This document shows, piece after piece, positions 36,869-46,188 of a stretch of 64,000 nucleotides of DNA; within the stretch, counting starts at the first letter, position 1, and every line of letters begins with the position of its first letter. The notes under the pieces were generated by a model that worked only from the letters and a program-made list of their open reading frames with translations, did not search any database and had not been told where the DNA came from. The stretch is taken from contig NZ_CP012268.1 in the NCBI RefSeq assembly GCF_001277195.1, positions 3,100,001 to 3,164,000 of the forward strand, read 5' to 3'. Position numbers and translations under genes: made by a program. The DNA is from Cronobacter muytjensii ATCC 51329 (GTDB lineage: Bacteria; Pseudomonadota; Gammaproteobacteria; Enterobacterales; Enterobacteriaceae).

Positions 36869-39007
36869 TTACTCGTTTTTTAGGACACGTACCCTATAGA
36901 CGCCATCTTCGCCGCACTTCGCCCCGTGGATATCGGTTTCAAAGCCCGGATAGTGCCGGCCGATGGAGCAGAGCATCAACAGAAAATCGAGCACCGCGCG
37001 CGATTCCTCGGTGATCATCTCGCCGGGCATGACCAGCGGCACGCCGGGCGGATACGGCAGGATCATGTTGGCCGAGACGCGCCCGATCAGCTTTTCTATC
37101 TCCACCGTTTCGACATTGCCCTTCACCTGCTGCTGATACATTGCATGCGGCGTCATTTTCATTTCCGGCAACACATCGAACGCGCGCAGCATCAGATCCG
37201 GCAGATCGTGCTGCTGGATGAGCTTATGGATCCCCTGCGCCAGCTCCTGCACGCGCATATTGCGATAGAAATCCGGATCCTCCGCCCAGAGATCGGGCAG
37301 CATGTTTTTCACCCGCAGATTGAGATCGTAAGCGCGCTTAAATTCTGTCAGACCGCGCAGCAGCCCCATCGCGCGGGTTTTGTCGATCCCGATGCTGAAC
37401 AGGAACAGCAAGTTGTACGGCCCGGTTTTCTCTACCACTACGCCGCGTTCGTCGAGGAATTTCGCCACCAGCGCCGCAGGGATCCCCTCTTTTTCCATAT
37501 TGCCCTGCGCGTCCATGCCCGGCGTCAGAATCGTGACTTTCACCGGATCGAGATACATATGAGCGTGGTCGGCATGGGTAAAGCCGTGCCAGTCGTCGCC
37601 TGGCGTGATCGGCCAGCAGTCCGCCTCGTCAATCTCTTCCGGCTGCCAGATATCGAAGAACCAGCTGTCGGTCTCCTCGCGCAGGCGCTGTACCTCTTTG
37701 CGAAAATGCAGGGCGCGCTCCACCGAGCGGTTGATGAGCCGCCGGCCCGGGTTGCCGCGCAGCATCGCCGCCGCAGTTTCAATGGAGGCCACCAGCGGGT
37801 AGCTCGGCGACGTCGTGGTATGCATCATGTAGGCTTCGTTAAATGTTTCTTCGTCATACTCGCCCTTGATATGAATTAGCGACGCCTGCGACAGCGCCGC
37901 CAGCATTTTGTGAGTCGACTGGGTTTCAAAGAACACTTTGCCCGGCACGCGATCGCCGCTCATGCCGCTTTTGCCTTTATAGATCGGATGAAAGTGGGTA
38001 TACGGCACCCAGGCGGAGTCGAAATGGATAGAGGGAACGTCCAGCGTCTGTTTGATCCAGTTGGTGTTATACAGCAGCCCATCATAAGTGGAGTTGGTAA
38101 TAACCGCATGCACCGGCCAGCTGGCGTCCGGCGTTTGCGCCACTTTTTGCGCTATCGCGTCGCGGGTAAATTCCCGCTTTGGAATGCCGCCCAAAATACC
38201 GAGCGCGTTGCGCGTGGGCTTGAGCCACAGCGGCACGATATCGCTCATCATCAGCAAATGTGTCAGCGACTTATGGCAGTTACGATCGATAAGCACGGTG
38301 CTGCCCGCATGGGCGGCATACATCCCGATAATTTTGTTGGAGGTGGACGTACCGTTGGTGACCATATAGCTCTGCTCGGCGCCGAACGTGCGGGCGATAT
38401 ACTCTTCCGCCTCCAGGTGCGGCCCGGTGTGGTCAAGCAGCGAGCCCAGTTCGGTGACAGAGATAGACACGTCCGCCTTGAGCGTGTTGCCGCCGAAAAA
38501 ATCGTAAAACAGGCAGCCGACCGGGCTTTTCTGATACGCCGTTCCGGCCATATGACCCGGCGTACAGAACGTATATTTCCCTTCGTTTACATAGGTAAAC
38601 AGCGCTTTGGTAAACGGTGGCGTGATGTTATCGAGATATTCCTGCGTGTACTGACGGATGCGCGTCGCGATATCCCCGGCGATGCCGAGCGAATATTCGA
38701 AAAACCAGAGCGCCATACGCATTTCATTGGCGCTGACGTCCAGCGTGGAATGGGTGTTGATAAAAGCATACAGCGGCAGGTATTCGTTAAGCTGATTGAT
38801 TTCGCAGCATAAATCGAGGCTGTATTCATCCCAGTCAAAAATGACGCCGCAAATACGCGGGTTATGCTCAATAAATTTCAGCAGATCGTTGCTGTTCTTC
38901 GGCCAAATCAGCTGAAACCCCTGCTGTTGAAGCGCCGCCTGCAACTCCTTCATCGGCTCGTCTTTATAGAAAACGCCGTGCGGCCCCATGATGGCGATGA
39001 TATTCAC
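36869..39007 (-). CDS. ldcC: Constitutive lysine decarboxylase
   Basis: 712 aa (713 in E. coli LdcC). GTG start at 39007, seven bases after AGGGGG. It decarboxylates lysine to cadaverine with PLP. The N-terminal wing domain (about 1-130) is followed by the PLP core: GTSTSNKIIGMYAAHAG, HFDSAWVPYTHFHPIY and the Schiff-base lysine in ETQSTHKMLAALSQ (about residue 366). The gene identity LdcC rather than CadA is supported by its position between accA and yaeR and by the absence of cadB/cadC nearby. Confidence 0.94.
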   Translation of the reverse strand: MNIIAIMGPHGVFYKDEPMKELQAALQQQGFQLIWPKNSNDLLKFIEHNPRICGVIFDWDEYSLDLCCEINQLNEYLPLYAFINTHSTLDVSANEMRMALWFFEYSLGIAGDIATRIRQYTQEYLDNITPPFTKALFTYVNEGKYTFCTPGHMAGTAYQKSPVGCLFYDFFGGNTLKADVSISVTELGSLLDHTGPHLEAEEYIARTFGAEQSYMVTNGTSTSNKIIGMYAAHAGSTVLIDRNCHKSLTHLLMMSDIVPLWLKPTRNALGILGGIPKREFTRDAIAQKVAQTPDASWPVHAVITNSTYDGLLYNTNWIKQTLDVPSIHFDSAWVPYTHFHPIYKGKSGMSGDRVPGKVFFETQSTHKMLAALSQASLIHIKGEYDEETFNEAYMMHTTTSPSYPLVASIETAAAMLRGNPGRRLINRSVERALHFRKEVQRLREETDSWFFDIWQPEEIDEADCWPITPGDDWHGFTHADHAHMYLDPVKVTILTPGMDAQGNMEKEGIPAALVAKFLDERGVVVEKTGPYNLLFLFSIGIDKTRAMGLLRGLTEFKRAYDLNLRVKNMLPDLWAEDPDFYRNMRVQELAQGIHKLIQQHDLPDLMLRAFDVLPEMKMTPHAMYQQQVKGNVETVEIEKLIGRVSANMILPYPPGVPLVMPGEMITEESRAVLDFLLMLCSIGRHYPGFETDIHGAKCGEDGVYRVRVLKNE

Positions 39008-39056
39008 TGCTTACCCCCTGGCAAAAAAACCGTCTGGTAAGCATAGTTGAAGGAAC

Positions 39057-39079
39057 AACGCCAGCGGCTCGCTGGCGTT
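39057..39079 (-). terminator. Hairpin after the chitinase gene, probable terminator
   Basis: A 10-bp perfect stem (AACGCCAGCG at 39057-39066 with 39070-39079) with a 3-nt loop. The minus-strand tail GTTCCTTC is only weakly U-rich. Confidence 0.6.
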
Positions 39080-39099
39080 GGGTGTTGCGTAACGGGGCG

Positions 39100-40860
39100 T
39101 TACAGCGCGTCCCAGGCGTCCTGCCAGCTAATGCCCGCGCCAGGCTCGTAGTAGGCGGGCGCCACGCCGCACCAGCCGCCCGCCGGGAACGGCTTGCACT
39201 GGTAGAGCGCGCCCTGATTGAGGACGATATCGCCCGGCTTCCAGCTCTGGCTTGCTGACCAGGACGGATAGCTTACCGGGCCGGCGTCTGGCGTTTTGGC
39301 TTTCGCTTTTACGTTAAGCACATAGCTGACGGTGTCGCTCAACTTGCCGTCATCCACTTTCAGGCTGACGGTGTATTGCGCGTCGCTGGCGCTTTCCGGC
39401 GCGTTGAAGGTCACGACGCTCTTGTCTTTACCGCTCAGCGTCTGGCCGGACTGCGTCATCCAGGTGTAAGTCAGCGCATCGCCGTTGGCATCGCTGGAGC
39501 CTGCCGCGCTCAGCGACACTTTGCTACCGGCATCCACTGCGCCCACCGGGCCGCTGATGCGGGCAACCGGCGCGACGTTGCTGGCGGAAGGCTCAGGCGT
39601 CGGCGCAGGTTGTGGCTGCGGCGCAGGCGTGGTGCCGCCGGAGGCCTCATTGACAATTTTCACGTTAAAGTGATTCTGTACGCATTTTGCGTAGTCGCCC
39701 TCTTTGAACGCGCTAAATGGCGTCTGGTAGCCCACCAGCTGGCACGCATAAGCCTGGCCGTCCGGGGTGGTAGTGCTCCAGCTCCAGTCCATCTCCCAGT
39801 AGATCGGCAGCGCGCCTGAGCCGCCCGCGTCAAACTGCTTCATCTTCTTGCAGCCCAGCACTTCATCCGCCGGGACCGGCACCTTCAGGTATTTGGCGAA
39901 CTCTTTGTAATACGCGATTCGGTTTAACGACTGTGCGTTTTCCGCTTCACCGCCGCACTCCACACCGCCGTTGATTATCTGAATGGTGACCCCGAAACCG
40001 GGCACCAGACCGCTCTCTTTATCGTGCGCGTTCGGCGTCCAGGTGCCGTCAATCACATGAAGCATGCCGGGTTTAGGCGGCTGCGGATACACAAAGAAAA
40101 AGAGCGCGCTGGCGAGGTTCAGCCAGGAGTCGGCCACCAGTTCAGGCTTATCCAGCAGCGGGCGAACATCGCCGTACATCGCGTCAGAGAACGGCCCGTA
40201 GTTGTAGTTATACGACAATTGCTTGGCGCCGCGCCCGAAATAGCTCATGTAATCGCCGTCTTTATCTTTGCCGCAGGGCCAGGTCTGCCCCTGCCAGGTA
40301 TCGGGGTTACATTCGCCGTTATAGCCGCCCTTCTGTCCTTCGCTCCAGCCCATTTCACGCAGATAAAACAGCGCCTGGCGCCACTCCGGCTGCTCGCGCC
40401 AGCTTTCGTGGCCACCCGTTTCCTGCGCGAAATGCGCAAACATGGTGGCGAGCGATTTACGACAGATAGCCTCGGCGTCTCGCCCGTCGCTGTAAGCGCC
40501 GCACACCGCCGGGAATTTGCCGACCGCTTTGAGGAAATTGCTGTAGGTATATTCCGGCGCGCGCAGCGGGAAGAGATAGTCCCAGTCCTGAGCGCTCAGG
40601 ATTTTCTCTACGCGCTTAACGTTATCCGGGTTGGCGGCGCGCCCTGGCGCTATTTGCTCAACCTGCGCGTTATCCAGCGTGCGGATAGCGCTTTTTACCG
40701 ACTGCATCAGTGGAAAATTGGTCAGCTCATGCTCTTTTTGGGTGAGGTCGCTGGCGTTGAGCGTGTATGGTGTACTGCTGCTGAGTAATGGCGCGGCGAA
40801 AGCCGGCGAACCTGCGATAAGCCCTGCGGCGCCAATCGCCGCGATTTTTGCTATTTCCAT
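39100..40860 (-). CDS. Secreted GH19-type chitinase with PKD and chitin-binding domains
   Basis: 586 aa. A signal peptide (about residues 1-22, ending AFA) is followed by a glycoside hydrolase family 19 domain at about 85-395. Catalytic Glu147 is in FAHFAQETGGH, and the signatures YFGRGAKQLSYNYNYG, GTWTPNAHDK and GVTIQIINGGVECGG are present. A Pro-rich linker (410-424), a PKD domain (about 428-518) and a CBM5/12 chitin-binding domain (about 532-586, WSASQSWKPGDIVLNQGALY) complete it. It should hydrolyse chitin or GlcNAc polymers outside the cell. E. coli has no gene between ldcC and accA. Confidence 0.9.
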   Translation of the reverse strand: MEIAKIAAIGAAGLIAGSPAFAAPLLSSSTPYTLNASDLTQKEHELTNFPLMQSVKSAIRTLDNAQVEQIAPGRAANPDNVKRVEKILSAQDWDYLFPLRAPEYTYSNFLKAVGKFPAVCGAYSDGRDAEAICRKSLATMFAHFAQETGGHESWREQPEWRQALFYLREMGWSEGQKGGYNGECNPDTWQGQTWPCGKDKDGDYMSYFGRGAKQLSYNYNYGPFSDAMYGDVRPLLDKPELVADSWLNLASALFFFVYPQPPKPGMLHVIDGTWTPNAHDKESGLVPGFGVTIQIINGGVECGGEAENAQSLNRIAYYKEFAKYLKVPVPADEVLGCKKMKQFDAGGSGALPIYWEMDWSWSTTTPDGQAYACQLVGYQTPFSAFKEGDYAKCVQNHFNVKIVNEASGGTTPAPQPQPAPTPEPSASNVAPVARISGPVGAVDAGSKVSLSAAGSSDANGDALTYTWMTQSGQTLSGKDKSVVTFNAPESASDAQYTVSLKVDDGKLSDTVSYVLNVKAKAKTPDAGPVSYPSWSASQSWKPGDIVLNQGALYQCKPFPAGGWCGVAPAYYEPGAGISWQDAWDAL

Positions 40861-40971
40861 TCCGGTGTCCCCTTTGGTTGTGGTTCCCCAGCGAGTGTAG
40901 AAACGGAAATGACGGCGTCATCTCACGTTAACTCATTGCAAAAATCACATTTCATCAGCGGTGCGAGGCCA

Positions 40972-40996
40972 TAAAAAAGGGCCGCTTGCGCGACCC
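40972..40996 (-). terminator. Terminator after accA
   Basis: A 7-bp stem (GGGCCGC at 40979-40985 with GCGACCC at 40990-40996, one G-T pair) with a TTGC loop and six T residues on the minus strand. It ends the long dnaE-accA transcript 26 bp after the accA stop. Confidence 0.85.
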
Positions 40997-41022
40997 TCAT
41001 TGAGATTTTTATTCGCCGTTTA

Positions 41023-41982
41023 TCAGGCGTAGCCGTAGCTCATCAGACGCTGATAGCGGCGGTTGAGCAGATCTTCTGTGCTCAGCACGTCGAGATCGGC
41101 GAGATCCGCCAGCAGCTGCGCTTTCAGAGACTGCGCCATGACTTCCGGGTTGCGGTGCGCGCCACCCAGCGGTTCCGGGATCACGCTGTCGATAAGCTTC
41201 AGCTCTTTCAGACGCGGCGCGATGATACCCATCGCTTCAGCGGCCAGCGGCGCTTTATCGGCGCTTTTCCACAGAATCGACGCGCAGCCTTCCGGAGAGA
41301 TAACGGAATAGGTGCTGTATTGCAGCATGTTGACTTTATCGCCCACGCCGATAGCCAGCGCGCCGCCGGAGCCGCCTTCGCCAATCACGGTGCAGATAAC
41401 CGGCACTTTCAGGCGCGACATTTCACGCAGGTTGCGGGCAATCGCCTCAGACTGACCGCGCTCCTCCGCGCCGACGCCCGGGTACGCGCCTGGCGTGTCG
41501 ATAAAGGTCACGATCGGCATGTTGAAACGCTCGGCCATTTCCATCAGGCGCAGCGCCTTACGGTAACCTTCCGGCGCCGGCATCCCGAAGTTGCGGCGAA
41601 TTTTCTCTTTGGTTTCGCGCCCTTTCTGGTGACCGATGATCATCACCGGACGCCCGTCCAGACGCGCGATGCCGCCTACGATCGCTTTGTCGTCGGCATA
41701 GGCGCGATCGCCTGCCAGCTCGTCAAACTCCTCAAAGGCCAGGCGGACATAATCCAGGGTATAAGGGCGCTGCGGATGACGCGCCAGCTGGGCAATCTGC
41801 CAGGCTCCCAGATCGGCGAAGATTTTACGGGTCAGCTCTACGCTCTTTTCGCGCAGGCGGTGCACCTCTTCATCGATGTTAATATCCAGTTTCTCATCCT
41901 GACGGCTAACCGCAGTCAGGGAATCGATTTTCGCTTCCAGCTCTGCAATCGGCTGTTCAAAATCAAGGAAATTCAGACTCAT
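41023..41982 (-). CDS. accA: Acetyl-CoA carboxylase carboxyltransferase subunit alpha
   Basis: 319 aa as in E. coli. With AccD it transfers CO2 from carboxybiotin to acetyl-CoA, giving malonyl-CoA. The crotonase-type core is seen: RMEMAERF-type segment (ALRLMEMAERFNMPIVTFID), PGAYPGVGAEERGQSEAIAR and GEGGSGGALAIGVGD (oxyanion glycines). Its Shine-Dalgarno (ACAGGA) lies just after a duplicated copy of the dnaE 3' end. Confidence 0.98.
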   Translation of the reverse strand: MSLNFLDFEQPIAELEAKIDSLTAVSRQDEKLDINIDEEVHRLREKSVELTRKIFADLGAWQIAQLARHPQRPYTLDYVRLAFEEFDELAGDRAYADDKAIVGGIARLDGRPVMIIGHQKGRETKEKIRRNFGMPAPEGYRKALRLMEMAERFNMPIVTFIDTPGAYPGVGAEERGQSEAIARNLREMSRLKVPVICTVIGEGGSGGALAIGVGDKVNMLQYSTYSVISPEGCASILWKSADKAPLAAEAMGIIAPRLKELKLIDSVIPEPLGGAHRNPEVMAQSLKAQLLADLADLDVLSTEDLLNRRYQRLMSYGYA

Positions 41983-41996
41983 AGTATTCCTGTATT

Positions 41997-42130
41997 AGTC
42001 AAACTCCAGTTCCACCTGCTCCGAACCTGGCAGGCCACGCGGATTGCGTCCAGTGAGGCTCCCGGAACCTGATGCAGCGCATCAGTCAAACTCCAGTTCC
42101 ACCTGTTCCGAACCAATCAGGCCGCGCAGA
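41997..42130. repeat. Partial tandem duplication of the dnaE 3' terminus
   Basis: 41997-42043 and 42084-42130 are 47-bp direct repeats with 41 identical positions; the first 22 bp are identical. The second is the true end of dnaE; the first lies between dnaE and accA. The period is 87 bp (29 codons), so the copy is in the dnaE frame and ends in its own TAA. The 40 bp between them (42044-42083) are unrelated. Confidence 0.9.
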
Positions 42131-45100
42131 TCGTTGAGTAAACGATCGTTCGGAGAGACACGCCACGTCGCGCCAAAGCGCAGCCGGGCGCGTGCATCCG
42201 CCCTCTGATAGTAGAGATGTACTGGAATGGTTCCCGAACGGTGGGGTTCCAGAGACTGACGGAGTCGGTTTAAAAGCTGGTCATCAATTTGCCTGTCCGT
42301 CAGCGAGATAGCAAGCCCGCGCGCATACTTTTCGCGGGCTTCGTCAATGTCCATGACTTCGCGGGCGGTCATTTTAAGGCCCCCGCTGAAGTCATCAAAG
42401 CTGACCTGTCCGCTGACGATAAGGATTCGGTCTTTTTCCAGCAGATGCTGGTATTTTTCCAGCGCGTCAGTGAACAACATCACTTCAAGACGCCCGGAAC
42501 GGTCATCCAGCGTACAGATGCCGATACGATTGCCGCGCTTGGTGACCATTACCCGCGCGGAAATTATCAGACCCGCCGCCGTGGTCACTTTGCCACGTTC
42601 GGTCGGGTGCATATCTTTTAAGCGCATGCCACCGACATATCGCTCGATCTCTTTCAGGTACTGGTTAATCGGGTGCCCGGTCAGGTACAGCCCCAGCGTT
42701 TCGCGCTCGCCCTCCAGCACCACCTGCTCCGGCCACGGCTGGCAGTTCGCGTAGGACTGCTCGACCTGCTCCGGCTCTTCCGCCAGCACGCCGAACATAT
42801 CCGCCTGGCCTATCGCCTCGGCTTTCGCATGTTGATCCGCCGCTTTCAGCGCGTCGCCGAGCGAATTCATCAGCGCGGCGCGGTGCGGCCCGAGACGGTC
42901 GAACGCCCCGGACATGATCAGTTTTTCCAGCACCCGCCGGTTGAGCTTTTTGGTGTCGGTGCGGGCGCAGAGATCGAACAGCTCGCGGAAGTAGCCGTCT
43001 TTATTACGCGCCTCGATAATGGCCTCGATAGGGCCTTCACCAACGCCTTTAATCGCGCCGATGCCGTAGACAATCTCCCCGTCGTCATTGACATGGAAAT
43101 GATACAGCCCGGAGTTGATATCCGGCGGCAGGATCTTAAGCCCCATGCGCCAGCACTCATCCACCAGCCCGACCACTTTATCCGTGTTGTCCATATCGGC
43201 CGTCATCACCGCCGCCATGAATTCCGCCGGGTAGTGGGCTTTAAGCCACAGCGTCTGGTATGACACCAAAGCATAGGCGGCGGAGTGCGATTTGTTAAAT
43301 CCGTATCCGGCGAATTTCTCCACCAGGTCAAAGATTTTCATCGCCAGCTCGCCGTCGACGCCGTTATTTTTCGCGCCATCTTCAAAAATGGAGCGCTGCT
43401 TGGCCATCTCTTCAGGTTTCTTTTTACCCATGGCGCGACGCAGCATATCCGCGCCGCCAAGGGTATAGCCCGAGAGCACCTGGGCTATCTGCATCACCTG
43501 TTCCTGATACAGAATAATGCCGTAGGTCGGCTCCAGCACCGGCTTGAGGCTTTCATGCTGCCACTGGATATCCGGGTAGGAAATAGCCTCGCGGCCGTGC
43601 TTACGGTCGATAAAGTTATCAACCATGCCCGACTGCAATGGCCCCGGACGGAACAGGGCCACGAGGGCTATCATATCTTCAAAGCAGTCCGGCTGAAGAC
43701 GCTTGATAAGGTCTTTCATGCCGCGCGATTCAAGCTGGAACACCGCAGTGGTTTCCGAGCGCTGCAGCATGTCGAAGCTTTTTTTGTCATCAAGCGGGAT
43801 CGCCGCAATATCAATGGGCTCCAGCCCCTGCTTCGCGCGCCGGGCGTTAATCATCTCCAGCGCCCAGTTGATAATGGTCAGCGTGCGCAGACCCAGGAAG
43901 TCGAACTTCACCAGCCCTGCGTATTCGACATCGTTTTTATCGAACTGGGTGACCGGATGCTGGCCCATTTCGTCGCAATAAAGCGGCGCGAAATCGGTGA
44001 TTTGCGTCGGCGCAATCACCACGCCACCGGCGTGCTTACCGGCGTTACGCGTGACGCCTTCGAGCTTGCGCGCCATGTCGATGAGGGCTTTCACCTCTTC
44101 ATCGGCATCATAAATCTCCTGCAGTTGCGGCTCAGCTTCAAACGCTTTGGCAAGCGTCATGCCCGGATCCGGCGGCACCAGCTTCGATATACGATCGACG
44201 AACCCGTAAGGGTGGCCCAGTACACGGCCCACGTCGCGAATAACCGCTTTCGCCGCCATCGTACCGAAAGTGATAATCTGCGATACCGCCTCGCGGCCGT
44301 ACATGTCCGCCACGTGTTCGATGACCTGGTCGCGTTTCTCCATGCAGAAGTCAACGTCAAAGTCGGGCATAGAGACACGTTCCGGGTTAAGGAAACGTTC
44401 AAACAGCAGGTCGAACTCCAGCGGATCGAGATCGGTGATTTTCAGCGCGTACGCCACAAGCGATCCCGCGCCCGAACCACGCCCCGGCCCCACCGGAATG
44501 CCGTTATCCTTCGACCACTGGATAAACTCCATCACGATCAGAAAGTAGCCAGGAAAGCCCATCTGGTTTATCACCTGAAGCTCGATATCCAGGCGTTCGT
44601 CATATTCCGGGCGCTTTTGCGCACGCACTTCCGGATCCGGGAACAGGAACTCCAGGCGCTCTTCCAGCCCCTCTTTCGATTTCATGACCAGGAAATCCTC
44701 GGTGGTCATGTCGCCAGTCGGGAATTTCGGCAGGAAGTATTCACCCAGGCGCACCGTTACGTTACAGCGACGGGCAATCTCGACGCTGTTTTCCAGCGCT
44801 TCCGGAATATCGGCGAACAGCTCGCACATTTCGTCTTCGGTACGCAGATATTGCTGCGGCGAATAATGACGCGGCCTTTTAGGGTCATCAAGCGTAAAGC
44901 CATCATGGATGGCGACGCGAATTTCATGGGCGTCGAAATCGCCAGGCTCGATAAAGCGCACGTCATTGGTGGCGACAACCGGCACGCCTTTTTCTTCCGC
45001 CAGCGCGACCGCCGCGTGCAGATAGCGCTCTTCATCCGGGCGACCGGTACGGATAAGCTCAAGATAGTAGCGATCCGGGAAGTGTTCCTGGTAAAACGCC

Positions 45101-45564
45101 AGCGCTTGCTCGGCCATAACGTTATTACCACGAAGTAAACACTTACCAACGTCACCCTGACGACCGCCGGAAAGCAGAATCAGCCCTTCGCCAAGCTCCA
45201 CCAGCCACTGCTGGTCAATCCACGGCCCTAAAGCGCCGTAGCCACGCTGATAGGCCCGCGAGATGAGCAACGTCAGGTTCTGATAGCCGGTATTATTCGC
45301 CGCCAGTACCGTAATATGGGAAAAATCGTCGCCCAGCAGTTCGCACTGCATATTGAAGTCGGCGCCGATAATCGGTTTCACGCCGACGCCATGCGCGCCG
45401 CCATAAAATTTCACCAGCCCGCACAGGTTGGTGAAGTCGGTGATGGCAAAGGCAGGCATGCCAAGCGCGGCCGCCTTTTTTACCAGCGGCCCCGTTTTAG
45501 CCAGTCCATCGATCATGGAATAGTCACTGTGCACTCTCAGGTGCACAAAACGAGGTTCAGCCAT
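42082..45564 (-). CDS. dnaE: DNA polymerase III alpha subunit
   Basis: 1160 aa, exactly the E. coli length, ending QVELEFD then TGA. The replicative polymerase. The PHP domain (about 1-270) begins FVHLRVHSDYSMIDGLAKT. The C-family catalytic aspartates are in VSMPDFDVDFCMEKR (Asp401, Asp403) and FQLES...DFLGLRT (Asp555 region). The helix-hairpin-helix, the internal beta-clamp motif QADMF (near residue 920), the OB domain and the C-terminal tau-binding tail are all present. The stop is TGA at 42082-42084; a duplicated tail follows it in frame. Confidence 0.98.
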   Translation of the reverse strand: MAEPRFVHLRVHSDYSMIDGLAKTGPLVKKAAALGMPAFAITDFTNLCGLVKFYGGAHGVGVKPIIGADFNMQCELLGDDFSHITVLAANNTGYQNLTLLISRAYQRGYGALGPWIDQQWLVELGEGLILLSGGRQGDVGKCLLRGNNVMAEQALAFYQEHFPDRYYLELIRTGRPDEERYLHAAVALAEEKGVPVVATNDVRFIEPGDFDAHEIRVAIHDGFTLDDPKRPRHYSPQQYLRTEDEMCELFADIPEALENSVEIARRCNVTVRLGEYFLPKFPTGDMTTEDFLVMKSKEGLEERLEFLFPDPEVRAQKRPEYDERLDIELQVINQMGFPGYFLIVMEFIQWSKDNGIPVGPGRGSGAGSLVAYALKITDLDPLEFDLLFERFLNPERVSMPDFDVDFCMEKRDQVIEHVADMYGREAVSQIITFGTMAAKAVIRDVGRVLGHPYGFVDRISKLVPPDPGMTLAKAFEAEPQLQEIYDADEEVKALIDMARKLEGVTRNAGKHAGGVVIAPTQITDFAPLYCDEMGQHPVTQFDKNDVEYAGLVKFDFLGLRTLTIINWALEMINARRAKQGLEPIDIAAIPLDDKKSFDMLQRSETTAVFQLESRGMKDLIKRLQPDCFEDMIALVALFRPGPLQSGMVDNFIDRKHGREAISYPDIQWQHESLKPVLEPTYGIILYQEQVMQIAQVLSGYTLGGADMLRRAMGKKKPEEMAKQRSIFEDGAKNNGVDGELAMKIFDLVEKFAGYGFNKSHSAAYALVSYQTLWLKAHYPAEFMAAVMTADMDNTDKVVGLVDECWRMGLKILPPDINSGLYHFHVNDDGEIVYGIGAIKGVGEGPIEAIIEARNKDGYFRELFDLCARTDTKKLNRRVLEKLIMSGAFDRLGPHRAALMNSLGDALKAADQHAKAEAIGQADMFGVLAEEPEQVEQSYANCQPWPEQVVLEGERETLGLYLTGHPINQYLKEIERYVGGMRLKDMHPTERGKVTTAAGLIISARVMVTKRGNRIGICTLDDRSGRLEVMLFTDALEKYQHLLEKDRILIVSGQVSFDDFSGGLKMTAREVMDIDEAREKYARGLAISLTDRQIDDQLLNRLRQSLEPHRSGTIPVHLYYQRADARARLRFGATWRVSPNDRLLNDLRGLIGSEQVELEFD

Positions 45565-45591
45565 TTCTGTTTCCGGTTAACTCTGTGTCTG

Positions 45592-46188
45592 TTAAGAGGC
45601 GAGGCCCAGCGCGCGTTTGACCGGCGCGAAACTGCGCCGATGGTGAGCCGTCGCGCCGTGCTCGGCCAGCCGCTCAAGATGAAAGGCGGTAGGATAGCCC
45701 TTATGCTGAGCGAATCCATACTGAGGAAAGGTGAGGTCCAGTTCAGCCATTTCCGCATCGCGCGTAACTTTAGCCAGTATCGACGCGGCGCTGATTTCTG
45801 CCACCCGGCTATCGCCTTTAACGACCGCCATACTGGGCATCGGCAAAGCCGGACAGCGATTGCCGTCCACCAGCACATACTCCGGCGTCACGGCGAGGCC
45901 GGCGACCGCGCGCTGCATTGCCAGCATTGTGGCATGAAGAATATTCAGCTCGTCAATTTCGTGCGGCTCCGCGCGACCGAGGCTCCAGGCGATCGCCTTC
46001 TCTTTAATCTCATCAAAGAGCGCGAGGCGACGCTTTTCTGACAGCTTTTTGGAATCCGCCAGCCCGACAATGGGCTTGAGCGGATCGAGGATCACCGCAG
46101 CGGTGACCACGGCGCCGACCAGCGGGCCGCGGCCCACTTCGTCAACGCCCGCCACCAGGTGCGTGTGCGGATAGATAAATTCCATCAT
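45592..46188 (-). CDS. rnhB: Ribonuclease HII
   Basis: 198 aa as in E. coli. It incises at single ribonucleotides in DNA. The catalytic DEDD residues start with VAGVDEVGRGPLVG (Asp16, Glu17), then LVDGNRCP and KVTRDAEM. The start overlaps the lpxB stop by 4 bp; dnaE follows after 27 bp. Confidence 0.97.
   Translation of the reverse strand: MMEFIYPHTHLVAGVDEVGRGPLVGAVVTAAVILDPLKPIVGLADSKKLSEKRRLALFDEIKEKAIAWSLGRAEPHEIDELNILHATMLAMQRAVAGLAVTPEYVLVDGNRCPALPMPSMAVVKGDSRVAEISAASILAKVTRDAEMAELDLTFPQYGFAQHKGYPTAFHLERLAEHGATAHHRRSFAPVKRALGLAS

Noticed and set aside
43285..45138. A 617-codon antisense open frame inside dnaE
   Set aside because: It is a shadow of the high-GC dnaE reading frame; no start context and no family resemblance.
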